Part shown: positions 40,001-51,337 of the stretch, piece after piece | Numbering within the stretch: the stretch's first letter is position 1 | How the letters are laid out: the number at the start of each line of letters is the position of its first letter | Program-made: the position numbers and the translations under genes | DNA from: Aquila chrysaetos chrysaetos | Taxonomy: Eukaryota > Chordata > Aves > Accipitriformes > Accipitridae | Direction of reading: 5' to 3' | Assembly (NCBI RefSeq): GCF_900496995.4 | Contig: NC_044030.1 | Coordinates: forward strand, 13,885,851-13,949,850 | Length of the DNA: 64,000 nt | Notes under the pieces: generated by a model | The model's database searches: none | Seen by the model: only the letters and a program-made list of their open reading frames with translations | Told to the model about the DNA's origin: nothing

Positions 40001-43000
40001 TGTGGAACTCATTGTCCAAGAAGTTATTAAAGATCAGAGCATACCAAGGTTAAAAAATTCTAAAACATTATGTTTGACATTGTGGCAAATCTCATGTAAT
40101 ATATACCCTATATAATGCTTCTCTCTTATCAGTCATTCACTTAGGTTGCCCTAAAAGGACAAGGAAAAAGGTGTTCAAATGGGCATCTGGTACCAAATTT
40201 TGTTGTATCTCCTGACATCTTCATGAACTTCACTTCTAGAGACAGAATTTCTTTGTAACGGGCTGGAGTTAGCTTTTACTTGCTCAAAAAACATATTGAA
40301 TTTGTAAAAACTTGTAGGTCTTCTGTGGGTCTTCATATACTGTGGTGCCTGCCATTTACACAGCATTTGTCACAGGAGGATATACATATTTAAATAATGC
40401 TTCATTTTGAACTCACTGACAAAACATTTCCTTCCTCTGTCACAGGATGAAAATAAGGCTTCTTTGGAATACGGATTAAATATCATTTTAATCTCCTGTA
40501 CAAGCCAGCTGTGTGCAGAGAGGCAGTAATGCACTAACAGAATCTTAAATTAAGTTCACAATTTTGCTACATTCCTACAGAGACTTAAAATAAGATTTAT
40601 GGGAGGATTCCCTGGCAGAATTGTGTAAAGCCAAGGACAAAGAAAACAAAAAAAGAAACCTTAAAGGCAAATTGTAATTGAAGGGTAGTTTCTCCACCAA
40701 ATATTTGGAAACTAGGAATTTGAAAGATTGGTGGATATACAGCCTTCTTCCCAGGACCTTCAACAAAGAGAGATGATTTTTTTTGAGCAGCAAAGTGTAT
40801 GTGTCCTCTTTTCCCATGAGTTTGGGTCCACTGTCACTATGCACCTTCCATTTCCCTTAATCTCCATTCCATATTCCCTGACATCCAGGCAGATATCCCA
40901 GTGCCTTCAAGTCCCACTCCTGCTCTGCTGCTTTCCACTGTTAAGCAATATCCGAAGTAATATCCTTTAACTGCCAGCTGTGAATCATGAAGAATGTGCC
41001 AATGTGGGTTTCAAGCTGTACACGTGCTGGATGATCAATGTGCTAACCTTACTCTGCAGCTTTTGCTGTAGATAACACACATGAATTTTTCTTTTCCACA
41101 CACAGCCACTCATTTTCTCAAAACCTGTTTGAGCTCTTTCTCTGATATCTTTTCATGCCTTGGCCAATTGAAATCTACATAACAACAGTTTGTAAGTTTT
41201 CAGGGAACTGGCAGACCAATCTAATCATATAAGCTTTGCCTGTATGGGAAAGTAAACTGGAAGATGAAAGTAAGAATTAAAGGACCAGAAATTATGAGGA
41301 TTTATTCAGAAAGAATTTTGGGGGATCCTGATTCTCAGTGGTCTCATGCTATTTATTACGTAATTGTTTCTTTAACTCTATGCAAATTTCCTCTCAGACC
41401 TCTGAGTAGTCTAATCATCATTTTCTGCAACTTTTCTGATTTTAACAGGTCTTTTTTTGAATGCAAATAATCCGAATGGGATACCATATTCAAGGTGTGA
41501 TTTGGTATAATGGCTTGAACATTGCACTCCATCTGCTGGAATTACCTTCTCTTCTTTCATTACCGCTTAAAAGCACATTCACCACTGGCTGTGAATGAGA
41601 TTGCAGGAATAGATTAAAAAGCATATATGCTTTGTAATGTAGTGATCCTTTGTCTTGCCAAGAGAGCCATCACTGGTATAGCCCTGGGTACATTAAAGCC
41701 AACATTATGCTATGTACATGGAGCAAACCAGCCTCTGCTTAAATTAGGCACGGACAGGGACAATAGTAATCTCACAATATAACAAGTGCCACCAAAATCG
41801 CAAATCTAAATGTATCTCAAGAGCATTTGGTAGCTTACAATGTACCTGTTGTATGCAAGGTGAGGAAAAGTTTGTATCTCATTTTTAGGTAAGGGAAAGA
41901 TGCATAGTGACATAAAAGCACTGACCCAGACTCAGCCTTTGAGTCCGTCTCCACAGGAGGGAGCTGTTGTGTTCCAGGTAGTTGCATAATCACATTGGAC
42001 TCCCTTTCCATTTCAATGTTTACACAAATCCAAACCAGAGACTACACTTGAAAAAATCTTGACCACTGATGAAGCAGAACAGCACAGTATTTGTACAATA
42101 GTCTTCTCTTTGTGAAAAAATGGTATTTGCAGCTATGTATTTCTTCAACAAAATCCACAGATTAAGTGCTGTGGGAAAACAACATTTAAAGAGATGTGTT
42201 TATCAGTCAATACATCTTAGTTAATATTTCCATATGAATGCTTTTGAAAAAGCATCTTCTTCTTTTGCATATCATTCAATTTCATGTCAACATTCATTTT
42301 TTCCACCCAAGCTTGGCTGATCCTGCTGTAATTTTCTTCAGAGCAGACAAACAGTGATTTACCAATACCCATTGTATTCAGATAGCCAGATTCCATTTGT
42401 GAAAGGGAAAAAAAGGTAAGGTACCACACCAGCATAGATTATGGACATTTGTAGCATAAAATATTAATGATATAAAATCTAACTTTTTTCAGCTGTTTGC
42501 AGAGCCACTAGATCAGACTCGCACTAAAATAAATGAATAGAGACTAGATTTTTAAATATACTTCATTTGCCCTGCTTACTGTTATCCAGAACAGAGTCTG
42601 AATTTCCTTGAGAATCACTGATGACTTCTCTAGTAAATTTTGACTCTAGTGCTTACCACAGTGCTCAAGACTGAAAAAATAAGAAGAAAAATCTATCAAG
42701 GCTGGAACTGCTGAACTCAAAGCAATATTAATTGGCAAGCATGTGTTTCACTGGTCAGAACTACCGCCCAAGTAGCAGTCATTATTTTTGTTGGGACACA
42801 GTGATGGGTGAAACAAAGATTACAGGGTAGGACTACCACAAACCAGCTGCTAACAATACAGAAGCAGCCCACAATTAGTGTTATTTCTGCATCTGGTGAA
42901 AATCAAAGAATGACTTCTTAAAATTTTGCCAGCCACCTTTTTTTCCCCTTAGACCCATCATCTTCCCTCAAACCTATACTGTACTCTGTGTGGGAATAAT

Positions 43001-44459
43001 CCAGAGTAGAAAGAAGCCAGTTTTCTTAAAGGATTTTCTTCCTTCCTGTAGTTGTTTTTAATAAGACTTGAATCAATGGTCAGTCACTGAAGTGTGAACG
43101 GGAAGTTCTTTTTACTCATCTGGGCCTGAACTTGCAAAAACCAAAAAGATGCAGGGATAATGAAAGCCTTGTTAAGGATGTCAGTTCGCCTTGATGAGAA
43201 CACATTTGATTCCCCATGCTTAAATGAAGAGCTCCCCGCTTGTGCCTATGCAATACACCCACTCTCAGCCATGCTGCCTGAAGCAGATCCGAAGCTACAA
43301 GGGCTAAATGGGAAGGTTTGCCCGGCCATGCCTCAGGGTGAGTTGGGCAGGAGCTGTTAGCAGTAGAGACCAGATGGGTCTGATCATCAGTCTCAAATGC
43401 TTCTGTGTTAATTGGACGCTCCCAGTGCCAGCTCAGGGATCACAATACTTTGATGACTGTGGGGTGGCAATGCACGATCATGCAGTTCTCTTTCCAGGCG
43501 TGATAACGCAGTCTCCTCCTGTGGACAACTCCCAGTACCCAACCAACCTGCTCTGGGTGGGATTTCCAAGCTAATGGCTCTCTGGAACCAATTTTTTGTT
43601 CCCAGTAGAAGCAGCTGTCTACTGCTTACCTGAATCAGTCCAGGACCAACAGCAATCTTTTATTCCCTGCTGGTACTGCCAAAATGAGAGCTTCTAGGTT
43701 AAGAGCCTTTTTTTATTAACATATGTAAATCTTAAAAGGCTCCATAAGAATCAGTGTATGCTTTTAATGCAAGTATGGGGTCTGTACACAGCAACAGCAG
43801 AGAGAAACAGAAGAAAAGAAGAATGGACGGAAAGCAAGCAGGTCCAAACACAACACCAGGGACCTTGCCTCCACTCACCACAAAACTTAAGGACAGGCAC
43901 AATTCTCCTTAATTTACTTGTATGAGAAAGTGAAACAGTCTCTTGCATGCACATGCATGCTTTCTCACCCTCTTGCTCTTTTCCTAATGCTATCAGAGAC
44001 ATCTATCCTTAGTCAGTGATCATTGCTTTAAATGTCTTTAAATTGAAATTTTATAAACTTCCAGATTCTGGCCCCCCCTTTGTCACAGTAATTCCTGGGG
44101 ATACAGCCCCCATTTGATGAAATGAAGAGCTGCTAAATTAGCAAAGTTCTCACAAAAGATAGGGTTCTGTGTTCATAGTAGAAAGTCTGTTTAACCAACA
44201 ACTAGCTTTAAGGAACCCTATAACAAAATATACATGCTTGTACGTTCATGTTCCTGTATTTTATTTTTTTTCAAATTAGACTCTGAATTTATAACCATTA
44301 TGGCCCGTGTGTTTGTCTCATTGGGAATTTGGACTTTAGCCTATGTGCTTGCTACCCTTGACCCTAGAGAACCCAATATATAGGCACCATTTGATCAAAT
44401 TTTCCTAAATCAGTTCCAGTTTTGCACTTTCTCTGAGTGTACATGTGCCGCTCAGTCAC
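31071..44459. other. Unique AT-rich DNA, no gene recognised
   Basis: Nothing here could be assigned to a gene, RNA or transposon. Open frames are short (at most about 108 codons; for example 35101-35427, minus) and lack family motifs or paired splice signals. A repeated TTTACCTATT-like motif lies near 39239-39272. The segment ends at the GTCAC duplication that begins the LTR cluster. Confidence 0.55.
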
Positions 44460-45571
44460 TGTATTGGGTTTGCGTGGCAGGGTTTTGGTAGGGGTGGGCT
44501 ACAGAGGTAGCTGCTAGAAGCTTCCCCTCTGTCCGACAGAGCCAATGACAGCCGGCTCCAAGACGGACCTGCTGCCAGCCAAGGCCGAGCCAATCAGCAA
44601 TGGTGGTAGCGCCTCTGGGATAACAGATTTAAGACGGGAAAAAGTTGCTGTGGGACAGAAACTGCAGCCGGAGAGAAGACTGACAACATATGAGAGAAAT
44701 GACTGTGCAGACCCCCGGGTCAGTGAAGAAGGAGGGGAAGGAGCCTCCAGGGAGATTCCCCTGCAGCCCGTGGGGAAGACCATGGTGAGGCAGGCTGTCC
44801 CCCTGCAGTCCATGGAGGTCCACGGTGGAGCAGATATCCACCTGCAGCCCGGGGAGAACCCCATGCTGGAGCAGGTGGGTGCCTGAAGGAGGCTGTGACC
44901 CTGTGGGAAGCCCACGCTGGAGCAGGCTCCTGACAGGACCTGCGGACCCATGGAGAGAGGAGCCCACACTGGAGCAGGTTTTCTGGCAGGACTTGTGACC
45001 CTGGGGGGGACGCACACTGGAGCAGTCTGTGCCTGAAGCACTGCAGCCCGTGGAAAGGACCCATGCTGGAGCAGTTTGTGGAGAACTGCAGCCCGTGGGA
45101 AGGACCCATGTTGGAGAAGTTTGTGGAGGACTGTCTCCTGTCAGAGGGACCCCATGCTGGAGTAGAGGAAGAGTGAGGAGTCCTCCCCCTGAGGAGGAAG
45201 GAGCGGCAGAGACAATGTGTGATGAACTGACCCCAACCCCCATTTCCCGTCCCTCTGTGGTGCTATGGGGGAGGAGGAAGAGAAAACTGGGAGTGGAGTT
45301 GTGCCGGGGAAGAAGGGGGGGATGGGGAAAGGTGTTTTAAGATGTGATTTCTCATTATCCTACTCTGATTTGATTTGTAATAAATTAAATTAATTTTTCC
45401 CCAGGTCAAGTCTGTTTTGCCTGTGATGGTAATTGGTGAGTGATCTCTCCCTGTCCTTATCTCGACCCATGAGCCTTTCATTATATTTTCTCTCCCCTGT
45501 CCAGCTGAGGAGAGGAGTGATAGAGCAGCTTTGGTGGGCACCTGGTGTCCAGCCAGGGTCAACCCACCACA
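44460..45571 (+). mobile_element. 1.1-kb solo LTR, copy A
   Basis: The LTR starts TGTATTGGGTTTGCGTGGCA and ends GGGTCAACCCACCACA. It is flanked by perfect GTCAC duplications at 44455-44459 and 45572-45576, so it is an independent solo-LTR insertion. The poly(A) signal AATAAA is at 45379-45384, followed by the 3' block shared with the LTR at 7143 (CCTTATCTCGACCCATGAGC through GGTGGGCACCTGG). The middle holds a degenerate repeat array (44821-45165). Compared with the other two copies it lacks a short segment near 44750 and one near 44512, so it represents a distinct subfamily. Its long minus-strand frames (44514-45041, 44629-45243 and others) are by-products of the GC-rich array. Confidence 0.92.
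44821..45165 (+). repeat. Degenerate tandem array inside LTR copy A
   Basis: About eight units share the core CCAYRCTGGAGCAG, spaced roughly 35-50 bases apart, with intervening phrases such as CTGCAGCCCGTGGGAAGGAC also repeated. Equivalent arrays occur in copy B (about 52606-52935) and copy C (about 56225-56575). The array therefore belonged to the ancestral LTR rather than arising at this locus. Because the repeats are GC-rich and stop-poor they keep several frames open on both strands. Confidence 0.8.
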
Positions 45572-45576
45572 GTCAC

Positions 45577-47972
45577 ACACAAAAGCCCTACATGTAACTC
45601 TTGGGTTAATTTAGCTGCACTGTTTTGCTTACAATCAGAACAGAAGGAGAAAACCCCACCACAGTCATGAGTAGCAAAGACTAACTTTTCTTTGTTTAAG
45701 AAGATTGTGGGGGAAAGGAAGGAAATACCATCTCCATAAGTATCACTGCTGAAGCAGTCCACAAGTTTGTGTAGACAGCTCCCTTCCAGCCCAAAAGAAA
45801 CAGGAATTGCTCAACAGGTTGCTGCCGTTTCAGTCCTTCTCCAGGGCCCTCATTATATCTTCTAATAAATCTGAGGTTAGAAGAGTAATGCCAGAGTGAA
45901 AATGCTTGGCCGTAGCATCTAAAAAGTTGAATGTGAACAAATGCATAGTTTAAGTTCAGATATATTACAAAAAATGTTCTTTTCGGAGGAGAGAAAAGGT
46001 AACTTTGTCCCAGCAGGCTTTATGACAGATCATCCATTCTCAGTCTACAATTTCCTGTAATTAAAACTATCATTAGTGCTGCATGCTCATTTGACAACAG
46101 TGAGATCATTGGCTTCACCTGATCTGTAAAAAACTTCTACCACCAGCTGTAGCACTAGCACTTGGAGCACCAGCAACATCTTTAGGACTATCTGATTTGT
46201 ATTCATCCTTAATCCAGACTGCTGGCATAAGAGTGTTTTGTATACACTTGTACCAAAAAAGCAAACCAACACATGTAAGAAGGGCACATATAGCAGCACA
46301 TTAGTAATATTTTTTCCCAATATAGAGCCAAATTATCATCTGCAAGGTCTTATGGCCGTTGTTTCTGCTCAGGAATGTGACTGAATAGAACCACTACAGG
46401 CAAGAAGTACTGGGCTAAATACTCTAGTCTACAGGCCAGCAGAGTCCTCACTGGCAAGGTCTCTTCCAGAATGAGCTAAGCACCTTGTGGTATGGAGGAA
46501 AAACCAAACAAACTAGTAATAATAATACTGACAGGAAAGGGCAGTTGGAGGAAAAGAAGACATACCAGAAAATTAGTTTGTGCTTCTTATACTGAACTGT
46601 TTTGTTACGCTCAAACAGATCTGTAATATAAAAAGATGATGAAAAGGATGCTACACTTGGATTTCTCCAGGTGCTCTGACTAGGTAAGTCATCTGCTTTG
46701 CAGCATCTGCTAGCAACCAAGTGAAATAAAATCTCAAGTGCTGATATAAGCAATGAAATTTACTACTTTTAATAATGTAATTCTTTAATAGATATGTATT
46801 TAATATTGCTAATGTTAAAAGTTTTACACAATCATCTTGTGGTTGAATGAATTATTTTATCTCTGGAACAGCATTTATTCTAATGGATAAAGCTATGGGC
46901 ATTAATGGTTTGTATAATAAATGTTCCAGTGTGATGTGCAACATGGACATGAATTGAGCCTGATCTTCACCAGTGCTGTTTCTGTAGGCTCAGCTGATGT
47001 AATTTAGATCGAAAACTTACTGTTATTAAATCCATTGTAAATTAAAAGTGCAACATGAATATCTTATGAATGTGCAAACAATATGTGTTCTAGCATTGAG
47101 ATCACCTAATTTACTTAAATAAAATCATGTGCCTTGGAAGACTAAGTTATAAACCAAGTTTTTGCACTAAAATGAGCTGAGATTAGACACGCAAATATTT
47201 GTAGGTGAAAGATAAGGCTTTAAAGAAATGTCTTAAAAATTCTATGTCTACCTGAAACCTATGAGAAAAGTTGTAATAGAAGAAAAATAGTTATGATGAT
47301 TATAACCACATTTTCTATAGTAATTATTTCAGAGCCTCAAAAGCCCCATAACTACTTTGTAAGTCTTAGCCCAGAAACATTTGGCAAAGGCATCTTCTAA
47401 AATGAAATATTATTATCAGGAAAAAAACACCTAAGATTTGAAGATGGAAAACAGTAGAATTTAAAGTTAAAATATAATCACTTTGGAGTAAAAGGTACCA
47501 GCATAATCATTTCATAATTCAGTATTTTCAAATTCATTATAAATGTTTTCATTGAGTCTCAACAGATACACAGCATGAAATTTCAGCTGCACAGGTGAGT
47601 CCACTGAGTTCAGAGAGACTATTCGCACGACGAAGTAAGTTGTCAGCCTGAGTTCCTGAAGTCTGCACTGTCCAAAATGAACACTTTAATCCTGGAACTG
47701 TGTTTGGGCACAGTGTTGAACAGATAGCTTTGGGCTGCCACTCACCACCAGGCACAAATAGGCCTGCAGATTGCAGGATAGGAAAGGAAGGGACCATGTG
47801 ATGAAACAGGTCCCAAACCTCCCAACTTAAAATACCAGAATTGTTGATGTTTGCAGGATGAGGTTAAACAAGAGAGTTATTATGGTCCATAGTTTTTTTG
47901 GGGGCTCTGAGAGATGTTTATTACACTGCTTCAGAAAATGACAAATTCATGATTTGTAAGCCTTTAGGTAAT
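45577..47972. other. Unique DNA between LTR copies A and B
   Basis: No retroviral internal sequence is recognisable here. With the private GTCAC duplication around copy A, this argues that A and B are not the two LTRs of one provirus. The part from about 46840 to 47120 is AT-rich with compact TAAT and TGAAT words and is listed as a possible conserved non-coding block. No gene was recognised. Confidence 0.55.
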
Positions 47973-48379
47973 TGCATTGAGTTTGCATGGCAAGATTTTG
48001 GTAGTGGGGGGCTAGAGGGGTGGCTTCTGTAAGAAGCTGCTAGAAGCTTCCCCTCTGTCTGACAGAGCCAATACCCGCCGGCTCCAAGACGGACCTAGCA
48101 CCGGCCAAGGCCGAGCCCATCAGCGACGGTGGTAGCACCTCTGGGATAGCAGATCTAAGAAGGGAAAAAGTTGCTGCGGCACAGAAACTGCAGCCAGAGA
48201 GAGGAGTGAGAACATGTAAGGGAAAACAAGCCTGCAGACCCCCAGGTCAGTGAAGAAGGAGGGGAGAAGATGCTCCAGGTGCTGGAGCAGAGATTCCCCT
48301 GCAGCCCGTGGGGAAGATCATGGTGAGGCAGGCTGTCCCCCTGCAGCCCAGGGAGGTCCACGGGGCAGCAGATATCCAC

Positions 48380-48892
48380 TGTTACGGATGCACGACTAAC
48401 CAAATCCAACAGGTGTTAAAACTCAGATTTATTCTTCAGCAAAAGTTAGAAGTCCGGTAACATTTTATAAAACCACAGGCTCAAGATGTAAAGAGAATTA
48501 ATACTACACAGCTGACTTAAGAATCCCCAAGATTTAAAGTGACGGCTCAAAACGCGCGTATCACTCCCCTAAAAGCTGAGGGCTCTCTCCCTCGAGGAGT
48601 TACCTCGGGCGGTGCCCCGGCCCGAGGGGGAGTCCCCGACTGCAGACCCGCTGCTCCGAGGAGGACTGACTCCAACGTGTCCTCCGGCGGGACCCCGTTT
48701 ATACCCCTGTCGAATCTGGCCTGTGGTCATTTAATTCTATTGGCCAGGAGGGTCACCTCGGTGTACCTGGCGCGTCTCGATTGGCCAGTTCAAATTTCAA
48801 CCTGCAGCCTCCAGGGTTTCCTTCCCCTTCTCCCTGCCTGGAGAAGTTTTGTTTCCTGATGCCAGGATGGGGGGCCGGGATGTACTGCCACA
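48380..48892 (-). repeat. 3' LTR of the nested provirus (513 bp, complete)
   Basis: On the minus strand it starts TGTGGCAGTACATCCCGGCC and ends ...CCGTAACA. The TATA box (TATAAA) is at 48698-48703 and the poly(A) signal AATAAA at 48428-48433, both on the minus strand. The segment between them (48535-48700) is very CpG-rich. Compared with the 5' LTR it keeps 182 bases (48520-48701) that the 5' copy has lost. By eye about nine substitutions separate the two over the shared ~330 bases. Confidence 0.93.
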
Positions 48893-48948
48893 ATCCACCC
48901 CGTGACCACAGTCATGATTCGACTGGTTTCTTTGGAGTGGTGCTACAG

Positions 48949-49176
48949 TCACCTCTTGCCTCCAAAGTTAAAAGGGGGTGCTGTTTGGCGAGTTTGATGC
49001 TCATTGTGGGTCATCGTTCCCTTCTGGTCTAGAACTAAAGTGGAATATCGAACACAGGAATATTCAGTGTATGGACAGTTTAAAGGAGTATACTTAACCG
49101 TTAGTACAGGCTTCACTACCAAGTGTTTGATAGAACTTATTGCAATATAGATTACAGTAGTCATAATTACAAGCAT
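48949..49176 (-). pseudogene. env transmembrane anchor and cytoplasmic tail remnant
   Basis: The minus-strand frame begins with a hydrophobic segment (MLVIMTTVIYIAISS) long enough to span a membrane, followed by a ~55-residue polar tail ending 57 bases before the 3' LTR. That is the usual location of the retroviral TM-subunit anchor. The preceding frame (49179-49406, minus) contains a CC pair and a coiled region about 45 residues upstream, reminiscent of the disulphide region of TM subunits, but the family motif is not clear. No intact fusion or surface-binding region is present. Confidence 0.55.
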
Positions 49177-49806
49177 TATTAAAGATTAGAGAAGGCTGGT
49201 CTCCCACCCCATGAAAGAAAACCTGAACATATCAAAACTTTTCCCAACCAATTGGTCCCTGTTGCAGAAGCAATTGCCTCCGAGTCTCTTGCCATATTCT
49301 CTCGTTGATTTAGTCTTGAAGCCACATTGACACATTTGGAATGAACACAGCAGTTGTCCATTGACATGTTCAAAACTTTACATATACCCTTCTCTTTCTT
49401 TGGCATCTAATCCAATACAGCCCAATTTTTGATAGTCATTTTACCGATATGTTATAACCAATTGTTTGAGAGTCCCCAAATTGTTAGACGTAGCATTGGC
49501 TAAGGTTGAGAGCTGTAAACTCAGTTCTAAGGTGTTCTATCGATGTTCCTCGAGTACCATACAGTTGCCCCCATGGAATTTCAGGGCATAGCGCAGTACC
49601 ATTCCAACTCCACCCCGTGATCCCATGGGTTAGTTGGAGGATATAGTCACATCTGGTGTTTCATACTGAACTAGCATTTACTGCACCTGGTGACCAACTA
49701 TAAACAACATGAGTATAAACTCCTCCCCCATCCAATCTGAACCTCCAACTATAATTGTTACATTGCTCTCATGCGAGGTCAAGGACTCGCGATATATTAA
49801 AGTCCA

Positions 49807-49902
49807 TCATTTTGCCACGACATTATCATCCAGATCTTCACCACCCACGCCTGTCACTGTCATCACAGTCAGCAAAAGGACTGGAATGACCCGTTCCTTC
49901 AT
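49807..49902 (-). pseudogene. env start: signal-peptide-like fragment
   Basis: An ATG at 49900-49902 opens a 31-codon frame: a short charged head (MKER), a hydrophobic core (VIPVLLLTVMTVTG) and a small-residue end, closed by TGA at 49807-49809. This is the architecture of an envelope signal peptide and lies where env should start, after pol. Downstream minus-strand frames to about 49180 contain possible N-glycosylation sites and scattered Cys and Leu repeats, but stops and frame changes prevent a firm reading. Assignment is by position and signal-peptide shape. Confidence 0.6.
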
Positions 49903-49973
49903 GGTCCTATAAAAAAGCACAAACTAGGCCTCGGTCTTAAAACCGGGTCACAGGGTTAGAAGTCTGGTATTAT

Positions 49974-50330
49974 CTACTGGGCACTGATGTGGTGAGTCTT
50001 TCCACTCCCATGAGATGGTCTCAGAAGACCAATGTCATCAACCTGCCACGTGCTCCAAAGAGCCTTGCCTTGTCTGATATGCTGGGCCGGAGCTGGGTTT
50101 GGGTGATTAGCTTTAAGCCTTATTTGGCATTGCGGGCAAGCTGTAAGAATTGCTTCACAGGTTTTCATAGACACTGGCCAACCCTGAGATCGGCATTCAT
50201 AATAGAGATCTGCTTTCCCTGAGTGGCTTCGTTTGATATGCAACCATTCTGCTAGTCTATCCCAGTCTTCCTTCTCACTGGTGACCATCCTGATTTGGGC
50301 CAGCTGGTCCACCTGCTGATTCCATTTCAC
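49974..50330 (-). pseudogene. Integrase N-terminal fragment (HHCC zinc domain)
   Basis: Following RNase H in the same frame, the segment has His-X4-His (HIKRSH) and, about 30 residues on, Cys-X2-Cys (CPQC), the zinc-binding signature of retroviral integrase N-terminal domains. It then enters WQVDDIGLLRPSHG, the start of the catalytic core with its first Asp. A TAG at 49974-49976 ends it and env begins 72 bases further on. The second Asp and the Glu of the DDE triad, and the C-terminal DNA-binding domain, are missing. The fragment cannot integrate DNA. Confidence 0.85.
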
Positions 50331-50359
50331 AGCTGGGGTTCCATCCCAAGCATGTTCCT

Positions 50360-50735
50360 TCACCCATCCCACCTTTAAAGGTCGGGATCTCCCTATTGCC
50401 AGGAGATGTTGCCAGTCCTCTGTCCTCCACACTTTCACATGACCTACTTCCTACTTACTAGATTCCCACTGACATATCCACTCTGTAGCACCCTTAAAGG
50501 TTGCGTAAGAGTCAGTATAGACGATGGTAGCACCACTCTCTACGGCCAGTAATAAAGCCCGTAGTTCTCCCACTTGTGCACTACCTTCACCCTCTTCTTT
50601 GACTGTCTTCCCAGTACCAATCTCCAACGCCACTGCTTTATATTGCCATTTTGATCCCACTCGACGGGCAGATGCATCCATGAACCACACTCCTTGCACC
50701 TCTGAGCCTGCCACGAATTTGGGTGCCTCCTCAAT
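50360..50735 (-). pseudogene. Retroviral RNase H domain remnant
   Basis: The open minus-strand frame shows VWFMDASARR (first catalytic Asp), SAQVGELRALLLA (catalytic Glu) and IVYTDSYATF (second Asp). After a TAG at 50451-50453 the same frame continues and supplies KWNQQVDQLAQI, the fourth acidic position of RNase H. Order and spacing fit the family, which degrades the RNA strand of the RNA-DNA hybrid during reverse transcription. The in-frame stop and loss of upstream RT make it non-functional as an RT-linked enzyme. Confidence 0.85.
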
Positions 50736-51020
50736 CGAGAAGGTTTATACGGTTGACCCAGCAAGTCTGGGTCAGGGTTTACAGGTTGCTGTAGTTTGAA
50801 AACCTTAGTCGGAGCCTCCTTTAGTGGGAGCAATTGGCTTATCCCTTCTAGGTATGCATACCATTTCCTTACTGTGGCCTTTTGGGTTACTCCCTCCGGA
50901 GGAGGTGACCCATTGAGGATTGAATTTAAGAGAGGGAAAGGACCCTGTACTATAACATCCTGCGAAGTACGCAGCTTTTCAGCCTCTCTAACTGCCCTAG
51001 TGAGGGAAAGAGTTCCCTTC
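50715..51020 (-). pseudogene. Reverse transcriptase C-terminal (connection) remnant
   Basis: Between the protease and RNase H fragments, minus-strand frames read segments such as SILNGSPPPEGVTQKATVRK and WYAYLEGISQLLPLKEAP. They sit where the RT thumb/connection would be. The catalytic YXDD box and the finger and palm regions are absent, removed by the same deletion that cut protease. The readable stretch at 50755-51000 is not in the RNase H frame, so at least one indel separates them near 50755. The assignment rests mainly on position between firmly identified neighbours. Confidence 0.55.
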
Positions 51021-51260
51021 TCCCAATCTGAATATCATCGCTCCATCTCTTTAAATGCAGTGGAAGAGAATAACACAGGCCTGGCTGGTCCCTGTGGCCC
51101 CTTTTACTCCTCTAATGTTTACAGCCTTTCTTGATGGCCTAATTCCCAGCTCACTAGCTTGTAGATAATTTCAAACACTAATTTGGGCTCCTGTATCAAT
51201 TAAGAATTCCAAACTTACCTGTTTTGGGCCCACAGGAATGTGTATATAAGGCTCTTTATC
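51020..51260 (-). pseudogene. Retroviral protease fragment (DTG motif)
   Basis: On the minus strand the codons LIDTGAQISV lie around 51183-51197. DTGA is the catalytic signature of retroviral aspartic proteases, with a hydrophobic run before it as the family requires. A TGA stop follows almost at once (about 51177-51179), after which the same frame continues with LGIRPSRKAVNIRGVKG, consistent with the region leading to the protease flap. The frame is -1 relative to gag and the same as RNase H downstream. Sequence then passes abruptly into RT C-terminal material, so the end of protease and the start of RT are deleted. Confidence 0.75.
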
Positions 51261-51337
51261 AGCAGACCACTAGCAGGTATTCACCATGCCGACTGGGCGG
51301 CCTGAACCCCAAACCGCAGCTCCTAGTTTTTAGCCCT

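Noticed and set aside
44514..45243. Overlapping minus-strand frames of 129-204 codons
   Set aside because: They lie wholly inside LTR copy A, overlap one another in several frames, and recur in copies B and C. The GC-rich repeat array explains them.
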